From an uncultured Bacteroidales bacterium (GTDB lineage Bacteria; Bacteroidota; Bacteroidia; Bacteroidales; Paludibacteraceae), in assembly GCA_937915765.1 (NCBI GenBank), contig CALGHE010000038.1, forward strand, positions 1 through 30,598: a DNA stretch of 30,598 nucleotides, read 5' to 3'. The notes beneath the pieces are model-generated. The model worked only from the letters and a program-made list of their open reading frames with translations. It had not been told where the DNA came from and ran no database searches. Below, in pieces: positions 23,832 through 30,598 of this stretch (position 1 is its first letter; every line of letters begins with the position of its first letter). A program made the translations under genes and the position numbers.

Positions 23832-24083
23832 AACGTGTAAAAATGCGATTCTTCAGCTGTGCAGATTTGCTTTCCTCAAAGCCTTGGGATTGCGTCCAGC
23901 AGTATTTATTCTGCAACCTGCTTCCTCGCCTATTCATCAGCTACGCGTCACATCTGAAAATTACCTTCCGGCAGCGTTCCTGATAAAAAAACGCATAGAC
24001 ACAAAAAAATATTATCTTTTTTCTTTGTAGTTTGATTTTTTTGCGTTTACTTTGCATCGTATTCAGATAAAGAGCATGTTTAT
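23832..24083. other. Non-coding stretch before the trp leader
   Basis: Together with the leader that follows, this forms a gap of about 430 bases between the acyltransferase and trpB2. I see no gene, tRNA or convincing terminator in 23832-24020; the small overlapping frames have no recognisable motif. The 3' end holds the candidate promoter at 24024-24054. Confidence 0.5.
24024..24054 (+). promoter_or_regulatory. Candidate promoter of the trp leader / trpB2
   Basis: TTTG (24024-24027), a 20-base spacer and TACTTTG (24048-24054). The -7 box is one base short of TAnnTTTG. A start near 24061 would place the leader-peptide ATG about 23 bases downstream and the terminator about 115 bases downstream, a sensible attenuator geometry. 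Confidence 0.5.
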
Positions 24084-24128
24084 ATGAAAACTCAGAGTGC
24101 AAATAAATTTTGGTGGCGTTGGTCCTAA
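24084..24128 (+). CDS. Tryptophan leader peptide, 14 codons
   Basis: ATG 24084 opens a 14-codon frame reading MKTQSANKFWWRWS with stop TAA at 24126-24128. Three of the last five codons are TGG (24111-24116 and 24120-24122). Tryptophan is the rarest common codon, so three in a 14-codon frame directly before a terminator and a tryptophan synthase gene is very unlikely by chance. By analogy with the enterobacterial trp leader, ribosome stalling at these codons when charged tRNA-Trp is scarce would prevent termination. No Shine-Dalgarno is seen. Confidence 0.8.
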   Translation: MKTQSANKFWWRWS

Positions 24129-24175
24129 CCGAGCAGGAGGGGTCAGCACTGATTTTGTATTCTTTAGATAGATAT

Positions 24176-24210
24176 AAAACCGCAGGTACCCGCCTGCGGT
24201 TTTCTTTTTC
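24176..24210 (+). terminator. Attenuator terminator upstream of trpB2
   Basis: A perfect eleven-base-pair stem (24176-24186 with 24193-24203) has the loop TACCCG and is followed by CTTTTTC. It lies 47 bases after the leader-peptide stop and 50 bases before the trpB2 ATG, so it would stop transcription before the gene. Candidate alternative pairings are 24153-24160 with 24172-24179 (overlapping the left arm's AAAA), and CCG-AG-CAGG (24129-24137), which resembles the left arm and could pair with the right arm CCTGCGG. Which one is the antiterminator cannot be decided by eye. Confidence 0.85.
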
Positions 24211-24260
24211 TGAATACATGTGTTAGTTAATTTGAAAAGAAAATAAAAAAAGTAATAAAA

Positions 24261-25631
24261 ATGGACAATCAAAAAAGATTCCTTTTAACAGAAAAGGAGA
24301 TTCCGACACATTGGTACAATATAGTGGCTGACATGAAAAACAAGCCGCTTCCGATGATGAATCCGCAGACTAAAAAGCCTCTTACGCTTGACGATATGAC
24401 AGGCGTTTTCTGTAAGGCATGTTCTGAACAGGAGCTGAACACTACAGACGCTTGGATAGAGATACCGGAGGAGGTGCGGAATCTTTATAAGAACTACCGT
24501 TCTACGCCGCTTGTGCGCGCATACGGTTTGGAAAAGGCGCTTGGAACGCCAGCTCATATCTATTTCAAGAATGAGAGTGTCAGCCCTATCGGTTCGCATA
24601 AGTTGAACTCGGCTCTTGCGCAGGCTTACTACTGCAAGCAGGAGGGCGTGACTAACATCACAACAGAGACTGGCGCAGGGCAGTGGGGCGCGGCTTTGTC
24701 GTACGCAGCAAAGGCGTTCGGTCTGGAACTTGCCGTGTTTATGGTGAAAATCAGCTTTGAACAGAAGCCTTACCGTCGCTCAATAATGCAGACTTTTGGC
24801 GCTCAGGTTGTGGCTTCGCCAAGTATGAGCACTAAAGCTGGCCGTAAAATATTGACAGAAACACCTAATTATCAGGGCAGCCTCGGTACGGCTATCTCTG
24901 AAGCTGTGGAGTTGGCTATGCAGACGCCTAACTGCAAGTATGTGCTCGGCAGTGTGCTGAACCATGTTACTTTGCATCAGACTATTATCGGTCTTGAAGC
25001 GGAAAAGCAGATGGAAATGGCTGGAGAGTATCCGGATATCGTGATAGGTTGCTTTGGCGGTGGCTCTAATTTCGGAGGTATCAGTTTCCCTTTCATGAGA
25101 CATAATATTCTTGACGGAAAGACAACTCGTTTCATCGCTGCAGAACCGGCTTCTTGTCCTAAACTTACAAAGGGCAAGTTCCATTATGATTTTGGTGACG
25201 AGGCTGGTTACACTCCGCTTATACCTATGTTCACGTTGGGGCATAACTTCTCCCCTGCGAATATTCATGCGGGCGGATTGCGTTACCACGGCGCCGGCTC
25301 TATCGTGAGTCAGCTGCTTAAGGACGGTATGATGGAGGCTGCCGACGTGAAACAGCTTGATACGTTCAAGGCTGCTACTATCTTTGCGCAGGCTGAGGGT
25401 ATTATTCCTGCACCAGAGTCTTCGCACGCTATTTGCGTGGCTATTCAGGAGGCCCTGAAGGCGAAGGAAGAGGGTAAGCAGAAAACTATTTTGTTTAACC
25501 TTTCTGGTCATGGTTTGATTGATATGTCGGCTTACGATATGTATCTGAGAGGTGACCTTAAAAACTACGAGGTGCCTGACAGCGAAATCGAATCTAATCT
25601 TTCTGATCTGGACAAGATTATCCAGATGTGA
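24261..25631 (+). CDS. trpB: Tryptophan synthase beta subunit-like protein (TrpB2)
   Basis: A PLP enzyme of 456 residues that joins indole and serine to make tryptophan. It belongs to the TrpB2 (TIGR01415-like) group, longer than the usual TrpB of about 400 residues because of extra N-terminal sequence (IPTHWYNIVADMKNKPLPMMNPQT). The Schiff-base lysine is K114 in GSHKLNSALAQAYY, the catalytic glutamate is E136 in TETGAGQWGAAL, and the PLP-phosphate loop is GGGSN (266-270). TrpB2 is often found without TrpA, as here; it may scavenge indole. The leader peptide with three Trp codons and the terminator directly upstream indicate control by tryptophan supply. A terminator follows at 25675. Confidence 0.93.
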   Translation: MDNQKRFLLTEKEIPTHWYNIVADMKNKPLPMMNPQTKKPLTLDDMTGVFCKACSEQELNTTDAWIEIPEEVRNLYKNYRSTPLVRAYGLEKALGTPAHIYFKNESVSPIGSHKLNSALAQAYYCKQEGVTNITTETGAGQWGAALSYAAKAFGLELAVFMVKISFEQKPYRRSIMQTFGAQVVASPSMSTKAGRKILTETPNYQGSLGTAISEAVELAMQTPNCKYVLGSVLNHVTLHQTIIGLEAEKQMEMAGEYPDIVIGCFGGGSNFGGISFPFMRHNILDGKTTRFIAAEPASCPKLTKGKFHYDFGDEAGYTPLIPMFTLGHNFSPANIHAGGLRYHGAGSIVSQLLKDGMMEAADVKQLDTFKAATIFAQAEGIIPAPESSHAICVAIQEALKAKEEGKQKTILFNLSGHGLIDMSAYDMYLRGDLKNYEVPDSEIESNLSDLDKIIQM

Positions 25632-25674
25632 TGAAGCTTGCGGCGCTTCTTATGGGCGTTGCTGAATAAAAAAG

Positions 25675-25716
25675 AACTCACGCTCCTCTTTTTGGGGCGT
25701 GAGTTTCTTTTTTTTG
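25675..25716 (+). terminator. Terminator after trpB2
   Basis: A twelve-base-pair stem (25675-25686 with 25694-25705, one U-G pair) has a 7-base loop and runs into T, C and a long run of T. Confidence 0.88.
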
Positions 25717-25727
25717 TTTAAAAAGAT

Positions 25728-25735
25728 TACTTTTG
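25728..25735 (+). promoter_or_regulatory. -7 box of the response-regulator/kinase operon
   Basis: TACTTTTG matches TAnnTTTG. No TTTG is found at the right distance; the trpB2 terminator occupies that place. Transcription near 25742 would leave only about 12 bases before ATG 25754. Confidence 0.45.
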
Positions 25736-25753
25736 CGGAAGTATTGCTTTTTT

Positions 25754-27091
25754 ATGATGAAAAAAATTCTTTTAGTAGAAGATGATATAACGTTTAGTTT
25801 GATGATGCGGACATGGCTCGGGAAAAAAGGCTATGAGGTTGAGTGTGTCTCTTCTGTTGTTGATGCGAAAAAAGCACTGCTGAAGAATCGGTTCGATGTC
25901 GTGCTGTCCGATTTGAGACTTCCTGATTACGACGGAATGGAACTTCTTAGATGGATGAAGGGCGAAAGTCTTGACTCTGTGCTTATTATGATGACAAGTT
26001 ACGCAGATATTCAGACAGCGGTCGAGTCTATTAAGCTTGGCGCGTTTGACTTTATATCGAAGCCGGTTAATCCAGATAAGTTGTTGGAAAAGATTCAGGA
26101 AGCGCTCTCTATGAATAGTGAGGTGCAGGGAGAGAAAACGAAGCCGAATCGAGAAAAAGATGGTCCGGTGCATATCGAGGGCAAAAGCGAGAAGGCGAAG
26201 GTGCTGCATGAGTATATACGCCTTGTTGCTCCAACTTCAATGTCTATACTGATAAACGGAGCCAGCGGCACTGGCAAGGAGTTTATCGCAAGAATGATTC
26301 ATAAGGAGAGCGAGAGGAAAGACAAGCCGTTTGTGGCTGTGGACTGCGGCGCTATTCCGCGCGAACTTGCGTCGAGCGAACTGTTCGGCCATGTAAAAGG
26401 TTCTTTTACTGGGGCTATTGCGGATAAGACTGGACATTTTGTCGAGGCTAACGGTGGTACGCTTTTCCTCGATGAAATCGGCAATTTGCCGTATGAAATT
26501 CAGGTGCAGCTGCTGCGTGCGTTGCAAGAACGAAAGGTGAAGCCTGTGGGGTCGAATTCGGAAATTAAGGTTGATGTGCGTATCATTGCTGCAACTAACG
26601 AAGATATGGATCTGGCTCTGGAACAGAACTCTTTCAGGGAGGATTTGTATCATCGCATAAACGAGTTTTCTATTCAGGTGCCGACTCTTAGCGAACGTAA
26701 GGAGGATATAGCCCTGTTCGCTAACCATTTTCTGGATCTGGCTAACGAGGAACTGCACAAGTGTGTTGTCGGATTTGACGAGGAGACGCTTGACATCTTC
26801 CAAAATTATAACTGGCCAGGCAACTTGAGGCAGATGAAAAATGTGGTGAAAAGGGCAACTTTACTTGCAAAAGGCTCGCTGATAGGAAAGAACGAACTGC
26901 CGCACGAATTGCTGGCTGGCTCGTCTCGCAAAGTGGAAGTCCCTGGCTCGCTCCGCGATGAGTCGCACGAAAAGATGCTTATCATGAATGCGTTGAAGAG
27001 TACAAACAATAACAAAACGAAAGCCGCAGTTCTCTTGAAAATAGACAGAAAAACTTTGTACAACAAGATGAAACTTTACGGTTTGGATTAA
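25754..27091 (+). CDS. Sigma-54-dependent response regulator (NtrC family)
   Basis: A 445-residue cytoplasmic activator. A receiver domain comes first (1-120; acidic pair E10-D11, phosphorylated D53 in VVLSDLRLPDYDGM, switch residues MMTSYA and lysine in FISKP). An AAA+ domain follows (about 145-375), with Walker A GASGTGKE (169-176), the sigma-54 contact loop as GSFTGA (216-221, serine for alanine in GAFTGA) and Walker B GGTLFLDE (234-241). A Fis-type helix-turn-helix closes it (about 405-445, NKTKAAVLLKIDRKTLYNKMK). ATG 25754 is chosen because the upstream TTG (25733) lies within the -7 box; ATG 25757 is equally possible. It is followed after 20 bases by a hybrid kinase, its probable partner. 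Target promoters are unknown. Confidence 0.93.
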   Translation: MMKKILLVEDDITFSLMMRTWLGKKGYEVECVSSVVDAKKALLKNRFDVVLSDLRLPDYDGMELLRWMKGESLDSVLIMMTSYADIQTAVESIKLGAFDFISKPVNPDKLLEKIQEALSMNSEVQGEKTKPNREKDGPVHIEGKSEKAKVLHEYIRLVAPTSMSILINGASGTGKEFIARMIHKESERKDKPFVAVDCGAIPRELASSELFGHVKGSFTGAIADKTGHFVEANGGTLFLDEIGNLPYEIQVQLLRALQERKVKPVGSNSEIKVDVRIIAATNEDMDLALEQNSFREDLYHRINEFSIQVPTLSERKEDIALFANHFLDLANEELHKCVVGFDEETLDIFQNYNWPGNLRQMKNVVKRATLLAKGSLIGKNELPHELLAGSSRKVEVPGSLRDESHEKMLIMNALKSTNNNKTKAAVLLKIDRKTLYNKMKLYGLD

Positions 27092-27111
27092 TCAATTTAT
27101 TTTATTGAACA

Positions 27112-29583
27112 ATGAAGCAAGGGAGAGTAATAAATACAAAATACACGAAGGTTAAAATTATAGCAGGTTATGTTTTGTTGCTCTTGCTTGCTGTTGTGGC
27201 GTTTGTTTATGTGTTTGGCAAAATATCGTCTTTTGTGAAACCGTCTGACTCTGACAGGGTGGCGGTGTACAAATTGCAGCTTATAGGCGAAATCTCTTCG
27301 GAACTCTATCATGCAGAAACTTTGATAAACACATTGTCGGTTCGTGGAGCTTCTTTTGAAGAGTATGACTTAAGAATGGATACGGTTAAGACTAAGATTA
27401 AGATCCTCAGAACGTTAGACCCTGCAATGAATGCTAAGCTGGATTCGTTGGAAAGTTTGATGGAGAGGAAATCTGAGATTCTGAAGAGACTTATCCCTTT
27501 CACGCAGCAAAACTATGTTTCTGAACTTTATAAGAAAAATTTTGAGCAGTTCCTTAAGCAAGAGAAGTTAGAGTTGCAGGACCAGCTGCTGCAAACGCAA
27601 ACTTATGTCAGGTCTGACACTGTGCAGTTTAGCAAACCGGGCAAGAAAAGAAACTTTTTTAAAAGATTGTCTGACTTGTTTTCGGGAGAGGAAAGCGACA
27701 CTACCGTGAGGATAACCACATCTGAGGTTTCTGTGAAGGATTCTACTTTAGTGTTCTATAACCCGGTAGATTCTCTTAATAAATTGATAGATAATATCCA
27801 TGACGAAGCGGCTCTGGAGAGAAGCAGTTTTGAGAAGATGCTCGTAAAGAAAATTGATGAGCTGAAGCAAAGTGAAATGATGCTCACAAGCAAATTGAAG
27901 GAGACGCTGCTGGAGATAGAAAATAAGGAGGTGCAGAACACCTTGGACTCCATAGAAGAAAAGAGAGAGACGCTTGCGTCCTCCGCTTATTTTGTCATGA
28001 CCGTGCTTTTTGTTGCGTTGGTGCTGGCTTTTGCGCTTGCGGTTATGATATTGAAGGATATCTCCAAGAGCAGACGCTACAGAAAGGCTCTGGAGGAGGC
28101 AAATGCGCAGACGCTCGAATTGCTTGATAGCCGTGAAAAATTGACTATGGGCATAACTCACGACATAAAGGCTCCGCTCAGCTCTATCATTGGTTATATT
28201 GAACTTCTGAGCAATTCTAAGTTGAGCGAACGACAAGTTTATTATCTGGAAAATATGAAAGGCTCGTCGGAGCATATTCTGAGGCTTGTGACGGATATTC
28301 TGGAGTTTAATAAACTTGAAACAGGCAAGGTTTCCTTGAATCGTGTGACTTTTAACGAAAAGAAATTGTTCGAGGAGATTGCTGACTCTTTCAGGCCCGT
28401 GGCTGAAAAAAAATCTCTCGAAATTAAATTTTCTCATAAGTCGGAACTTGCTACGGACTGGTTCCTTGGCGATCCTCTCAGAATCAGACAGATTGCTTCT
28501 AATTTGCTCTCTAATGCAATAAAGTTTACGGAAAAGGGGTCTGTTTCTTTGGCGGTTGAGGTGTCCAGAAAGGGTGATGGTGCAGAGTTGTCGTTTTCTG
28601 TTTCTGATACCGGAATAGGTATCAGACAGGAGGATGTTGATAAAATATTTCAGGAGTATGTGCGTGTTGATAGTGCGAAGACTGATAGGATAGAGGGCTT
28701 CGGCTTAGGGCTTTCTATTACGAAGAAGCTGGTTGGCCTGCATGGCGGAAATATCTGCGTGGAGAGCGTTTACGGAAAGGGGGCGGTATTTAAGGTCTCT
28801 ATTCCGCTTGAGTTTGCGCAGAAGGAGACGGCGTCTGTTGTTCCTAAGGAAAAGCACTTGTTGAAAAATGCTCTTATTGTTGATGATGATAAGTTCCATC
28901 TAACTATGTTAGAGGAGATGCTGGCTAAGGACGGTATTGAGGTTACTGCGTGCGGTAGCCCTTTTGACGCTCTTAAATTGCTGGAAAATAAGTTGTTTGA
29001 TATTGTCTTTACTGATATTCAGATGCCGGGTATGAACGGCTTCGAGTTTGTGAAGCGGTTAAGGAATTCTCATATAGAGGGTTGCGAGAATGTTGCCGTA
29101 GTAGCTCTTTCTGCTCGCGCGGATATTACGTATGAACAGTTTGTGGAGCATGGATTTACAACTTTTCTTAATAAGCCTTTTTCTTCGGAGCAGTTAATTG
29201 ACACTATTGAAAGGTTTTTTGTTATTCCGCAGCGTACAGACTTTGATATTGCTGCGAATGGGAATGGCGTGTTTTGTAAGGTGTTGTCATTCGCAAGTGG
29301 AGACAGGGAGGCTGAGTGTGTTATCTTGAACTCTTTTATTACTGAAAGTGAGAAAAATGTAAAGGCTCTTTCGGCGTATCTTGAAAATGGCAAGTTTGAG
29401 GATGCGGGCCGTTTGGCTCATAAGATGCTGGCTTTGTTTCGTTTGACTGGAAATGGCGAACTTGTGATGTGGCTGACCGCCTTGGAGAACGGCGAAGAAA
29501 TGGTTGGAGATAGTTCGGATTATATGGAGAGGATAAATAAAATTATAGAAGAGGCAAAAGCAGAATTGGCGAAGAGACAATAA
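27112..29583 (+). CDS. Hybrid sensor histidine kinase with receiver and HPt domains
   Basis: An 823-residue inner-membrane kinase. TM1 (about 14-37) and TM2 (about 292-315) enclose a periplasmic region of about 255 residues with long helical segments and no fold I recognise. The cytoplasmic part has HisKA with phospho-acceptor H350 in MGITHDIKAPLSSIIGYIELL, and HATPase_c (N box LLSNAIKFT 465-473, G1 DTGIGI 499-504, G2 GFGLGLS 529-535). A receiver domain follows (587-703; acidic cluster DDD 591-593, D635 in VFTDIQMPGMNG, K688 in NKPF), and a C-terminal HPt-like helical bundle (about 715-823) has H770 in RLAHKMLALF. This supports a His-Asp-His relay ending on the upstream response regulator. 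Stimulus unknown. A hairpin at 29583-29610 ends the transcript. Confidence 0.93.
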   Translation: MKQGRVINTKYTKVKIIAGYVLLLLLAVVAFVYVFGKISSFVKPSDSDRVAVYKLQLIGEISSELYHAETLINTLSVRGASFEEYDLRMDTVKTKIKILRTLDPAMNAKLDSLESLMERKSEILKRLIPFTQQNYVSELYKKNFEQFLKQEKLELQDQLLQTQTYVRSDTVQFSKPGKKRNFFKRLSDLFSGEESDTTVRITTSEVSVKDSTLVFYNPVDSLNKLIDNIHDEAALERSSFEKMLVKKIDELKQSEMMLTSKLKETLLEIENKEVQNTLDSIEEKRETLASSAYFVMTVLFVALVLAFALAVMILKDISKSRRYRKALEEANAQTLELLDSREKLTMGITHDIKAPLSSIIGYIELLSNSKLSERQVYYLENMKGSSEHILRLVTDILEFNKLETGKVSLNRVTFNEKKLFEEIADSFRPVAEKKSLEIKFSHKSELATDWFLGDPLRIRQIASNLLSNAIKFTEKGSVSLAVEVSRKGDGAELSFSVSDTGIGIRQEDVDKIFQEYVRVDSAKTDRIEGFGLGLSITKKLVGLHGGNICVESVYGKGAVFKVSIPLEFAQKETASVVPKEKHLLKNALIVDDDKFHLTMLEEMLAKDGIEVTACGSPFDALKLLENKLFDIVFTDIQMPGMNGFEFVKRLRNSHIEGCENVAVVALSARADITYEQFVEHGFTTFLNKPFSSEQLIDTIERFFVIPQRTDFDIAANGNGVFCKVLSFASGDREAECVILNSFITESEKNVKALSAYLENGKFEDAGRLAHKMLALFRLTGNGELVMWLTALENGEEMVGDSSDYMERINKIIEEAKAELAKRQ

Positions 29584-29610
29584 AAAAAGAGCGAAAAACC
29601 GCTCTTTTTT
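29583..29610. terminator. Bidirectional terminator between the kinase and fabG
   Basis: A perfect eleven-base-pair stem (29583-29593 with 29600-29610) has an A run on the left arm, a T run on the right arm and the loop AAAAAC. It separates convergent genes and can serve both strands. Confidence 0.9.
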
Positions 29611-29628
29611 TATTTGTGAATCTGACGA

Positions 29629-30375
29629 TTACATATTCATACCACCGTCAACCTGAATAACTTGTCCTGTTACGTAAGAAGACATGTCAGAAGCCAAGAA
29701 TGTAGCAACGTCTGCGATATCTTCAGGAAGACCGCCGCGGCGCAAAGGAATCTTCTTTGCCCATTCAGCCTTAACTTCGTCAGACAAAGCAGCTGTCATA
29801 TCTGTGATGATGAAGCCTGGAGCGATTGCGTTCGCGCGAATGCCGCGAGAACCAAGTTCCTGAGCAATTGACTTCGCCAAACCAATCATACCTGCCTTTG
29901 AAGAAGAGTAGTTAGCCTGACCTGCGTTTCCGTGAACACCAACTACAGAACTCATGTTAATGATGCTTCCGCCTTTCTGCTTCATCATGATTGGTGTGCA
30001 TGCATGGATGAAGTTAAATGCAGATTTCAGGTTTACACCGATTACGGCGTCCCACTGAGCTTCGCTCATACGCATCATAAGACCATCTTTTGTGATACCT
30101 GCGTTGTTAACCAAAATATCAATGCGGCCAAAGTCTTTCAAAATTTCGGCAACTACATTGTGTGTTTCTTCAAAATTAGCTGCATTCGAAGCGTACCCTT
30201 TAACTTTAACGCCGAACGCGGCAATTTCTGCTTCTGTTGCTTTTGCGTTGTCGTCGATGTTCAAGTCTGTGAAAGCGATGTCCGCCCCTTCTTTTGCGTA
30301 TCTGATTGCGATTGACTTGCCAATCCCGCGTGCTGCTCCTGTGATAAGGGCAACTTTACCTTTTAATAAACCCAT
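29629..30375 (-). CDS. fabG: 3-oxoacyl-ACP reductase FabG (housekeeping type)
   Basis: An NADPH-dependent reductase of the fatty-acid elongation cycle, cytoplasmic, 248 residues. It has TGAARGIG (12-19), NNAG (90-93), N115, S143, Y156 and K160 (NMSSVVGVHGNAGQANYSSSKAG), RANAIAPGFIITDM, and the C-terminal VTGQVIQVDGGMNM. All are textbook FabG and more canonical than the copy at 21868-22596, so this is the likelier housekeeping enzyme. The start ATG is at 30375 reading leftward, with a -7 box 37 bases upstream. No fabD/fabF/acpP neighbours are seen. It shares a bidirectional terminator with the convergent kinase gene. Confidence 0.95.
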   Translation of the reverse strand: MGLLKGKVALITGAARGIGKSIAIRYAKEGADIAFTDLNIDDNAKATEAEIAAFGVKVKGYASNAANFEETHNVVAEILKDFGRIDILVNNAGITKDGLMMRMSEAQWDAVIGVNLKSAFNFIHACTPIMMKQKGGSIINMSSVVGVHGNAGQANYSSSKAGMIGLAKSIAQELGSRGIRANAIAPGFIITDMTAALSDEVKAEWAKKIPLRRGGLPEDIADVATFLASDMSSYVTGQVIQVDGGMNM

Positions 30376-30411
30376 AATTAGTAATATCTAAATTAATGTT
30401 TAATCAAGTTA

Positions 30412-30419
30412 CAAAAATA
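30412..30419 (-). promoter_or_regulatory. -7 box of the minus-strand fabG
   Basis: On the minus strand the sequence reads TATTTTTG, matching TAnnTTTG. No TTTG stands 19-21 bases upstream. The leader to the ATG would be about 30 bases. Confidence 0.5.
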
Positions 30420-30503
30420 ATCTTTTTTTTCGGTTTGTTGGCTTGACGTTGCTTTTTTTTACAGATGGAAGCCTTATTTTGTTCGATTTGGTATTTGTAG
30501 TCA

Positions 30504-30598
30504 TTATATCACCGCCTCATAAATCCTCTTTCCGTCATGCTCCACCCACTCCGGCTCTTCCTGAACAGTTTTGTTTTTCAGGAAGGAGAAGGTGACCA
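30504..30598 (-). CDS. C-terminal fragment of an unidentified protein
   Basis: On the minus strand an open frame enters from the window edge and ends with TAA at 30506-30504. It gives 30 residues ending EWVEHDGKRIYEAVI, with FSFLKNK near the start. The composition (charged, with aromatic residues) and the lack of stops suggest real coding sequence rather than noise, but 30 residues are too few to name a family. It lies 128 bases upstream of the fabG start, on the same strand, with the fabG -7 box in between. Confidence 0.4.
   Translation of the reverse strand, partial: VTFSFLKNKTVQEEPEWVEHDGKRIYEAVI

Noticed and set aside
24135..24142. AGGAGGGG in the trp leader as a Shine-Dalgarno site
   Set aside because: No ATG or GTG follows at a useful distance; the G-rich stretch more probably belongs to leader RNA structure.
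25754..29583. Reading the regulator/kinase pair as the T9SS regulators PorX/PorY
   Set aside because: PorX has a receiver followed by a PglZ domain. This regulator has a sigma-54 AAA+ domain and a Fis helix-turn-helix, and the kinase is a hybrid with HPt.
30434..30452. Possible sigma-54 promoter (TTGGCTTGACGTTGCTTT)
   Set aside because: The GG and GC elements are one base too close (N9, where N10 is needed), and the site points into a convergent gene end.

Overview
The window reads as a chromosomal segment of a Bacteroidota bacterium, most likely of the order Bacteroidales. Several genes are preceded by the phylum's promoter pattern (TTTG, about 19-20 bases, TAnnTTTG), almost no gene has a Shine-Dalgarno sequence, and one secreted enzyme ends in a type IX secretion (T9SS) sorting domain. 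Gene families also fit: a Mrp ATPase without CxxC, a Bacteroidales-type ParC, TrpB2, a PorE-like OmpA protein and an FjTAL-like ammonia-lyase. I cannot name a genus. I see no phage, insertion sequence, CRISPR array or rRNA.

Layout. 1-152: tail of a probable PD-(D/E)XK nuclease-family protein. 153-623: non-coding, with three copies of a short repeat. 624-2747: ddl and a Mrp/ApbC ATPase, probably co-transcribed. 2939-4135: two tandem rhodanese-like lipoproteins, each with its own promoter, terminator and perfect AGGAGG. 4370-5180: ssb and tRNA-Pro(TGG). 5337-6809: a polysaccharide flippase. 7012-10006: a secreted SUMF1/FGE-like protein and a WG-repeat protein. 10234-12879: parC. 12937-16663: a secreted TonB-C-domain protein, a PorE-like OmpA protein and a PatB/MalY C-S lyase. 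16871-20143: a 1090-residue secreted enzyme joining a CE4-type deacetylase, a carbohydrate-binding-like region, a GH8 exo-oligoxylanase (Rex type) and a T9SS sorting domain.

20332-23831 is a compact four-gene unit: tyrosine ammonia-lyase-like enzyme, FabG-like reductase, acyl carrier protein and LpxL-like acyltransferase. This is the starter-and-tailoring subset of aryl polyene/flexirubin clusters, without ketosynthases in the window. 24084-25631 holds trpB2 behind what looks like a classical tryptophan attenuator: a 14-codon leader peptide ending FWWRWS, then a strong hairpin with a T run. 25754-29583 encodes a sigma-54-dependent response regulator and a four-module hybrid histidine kinase. 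Convergent to it, on the minus strand, are a second fabG (29629-30375) and the 3' end of an unidentified gene at the window edge.

The observations I rate highest are the Trp-rich leader and terminator before trpB2, the CE4-GH8-T9SS fusion, the TAL/FabG/ACP/acyltransferase mini-cluster, and the confinement of strong Shine-Dalgarno sequences to the rhodanese-lipoprotein pair.
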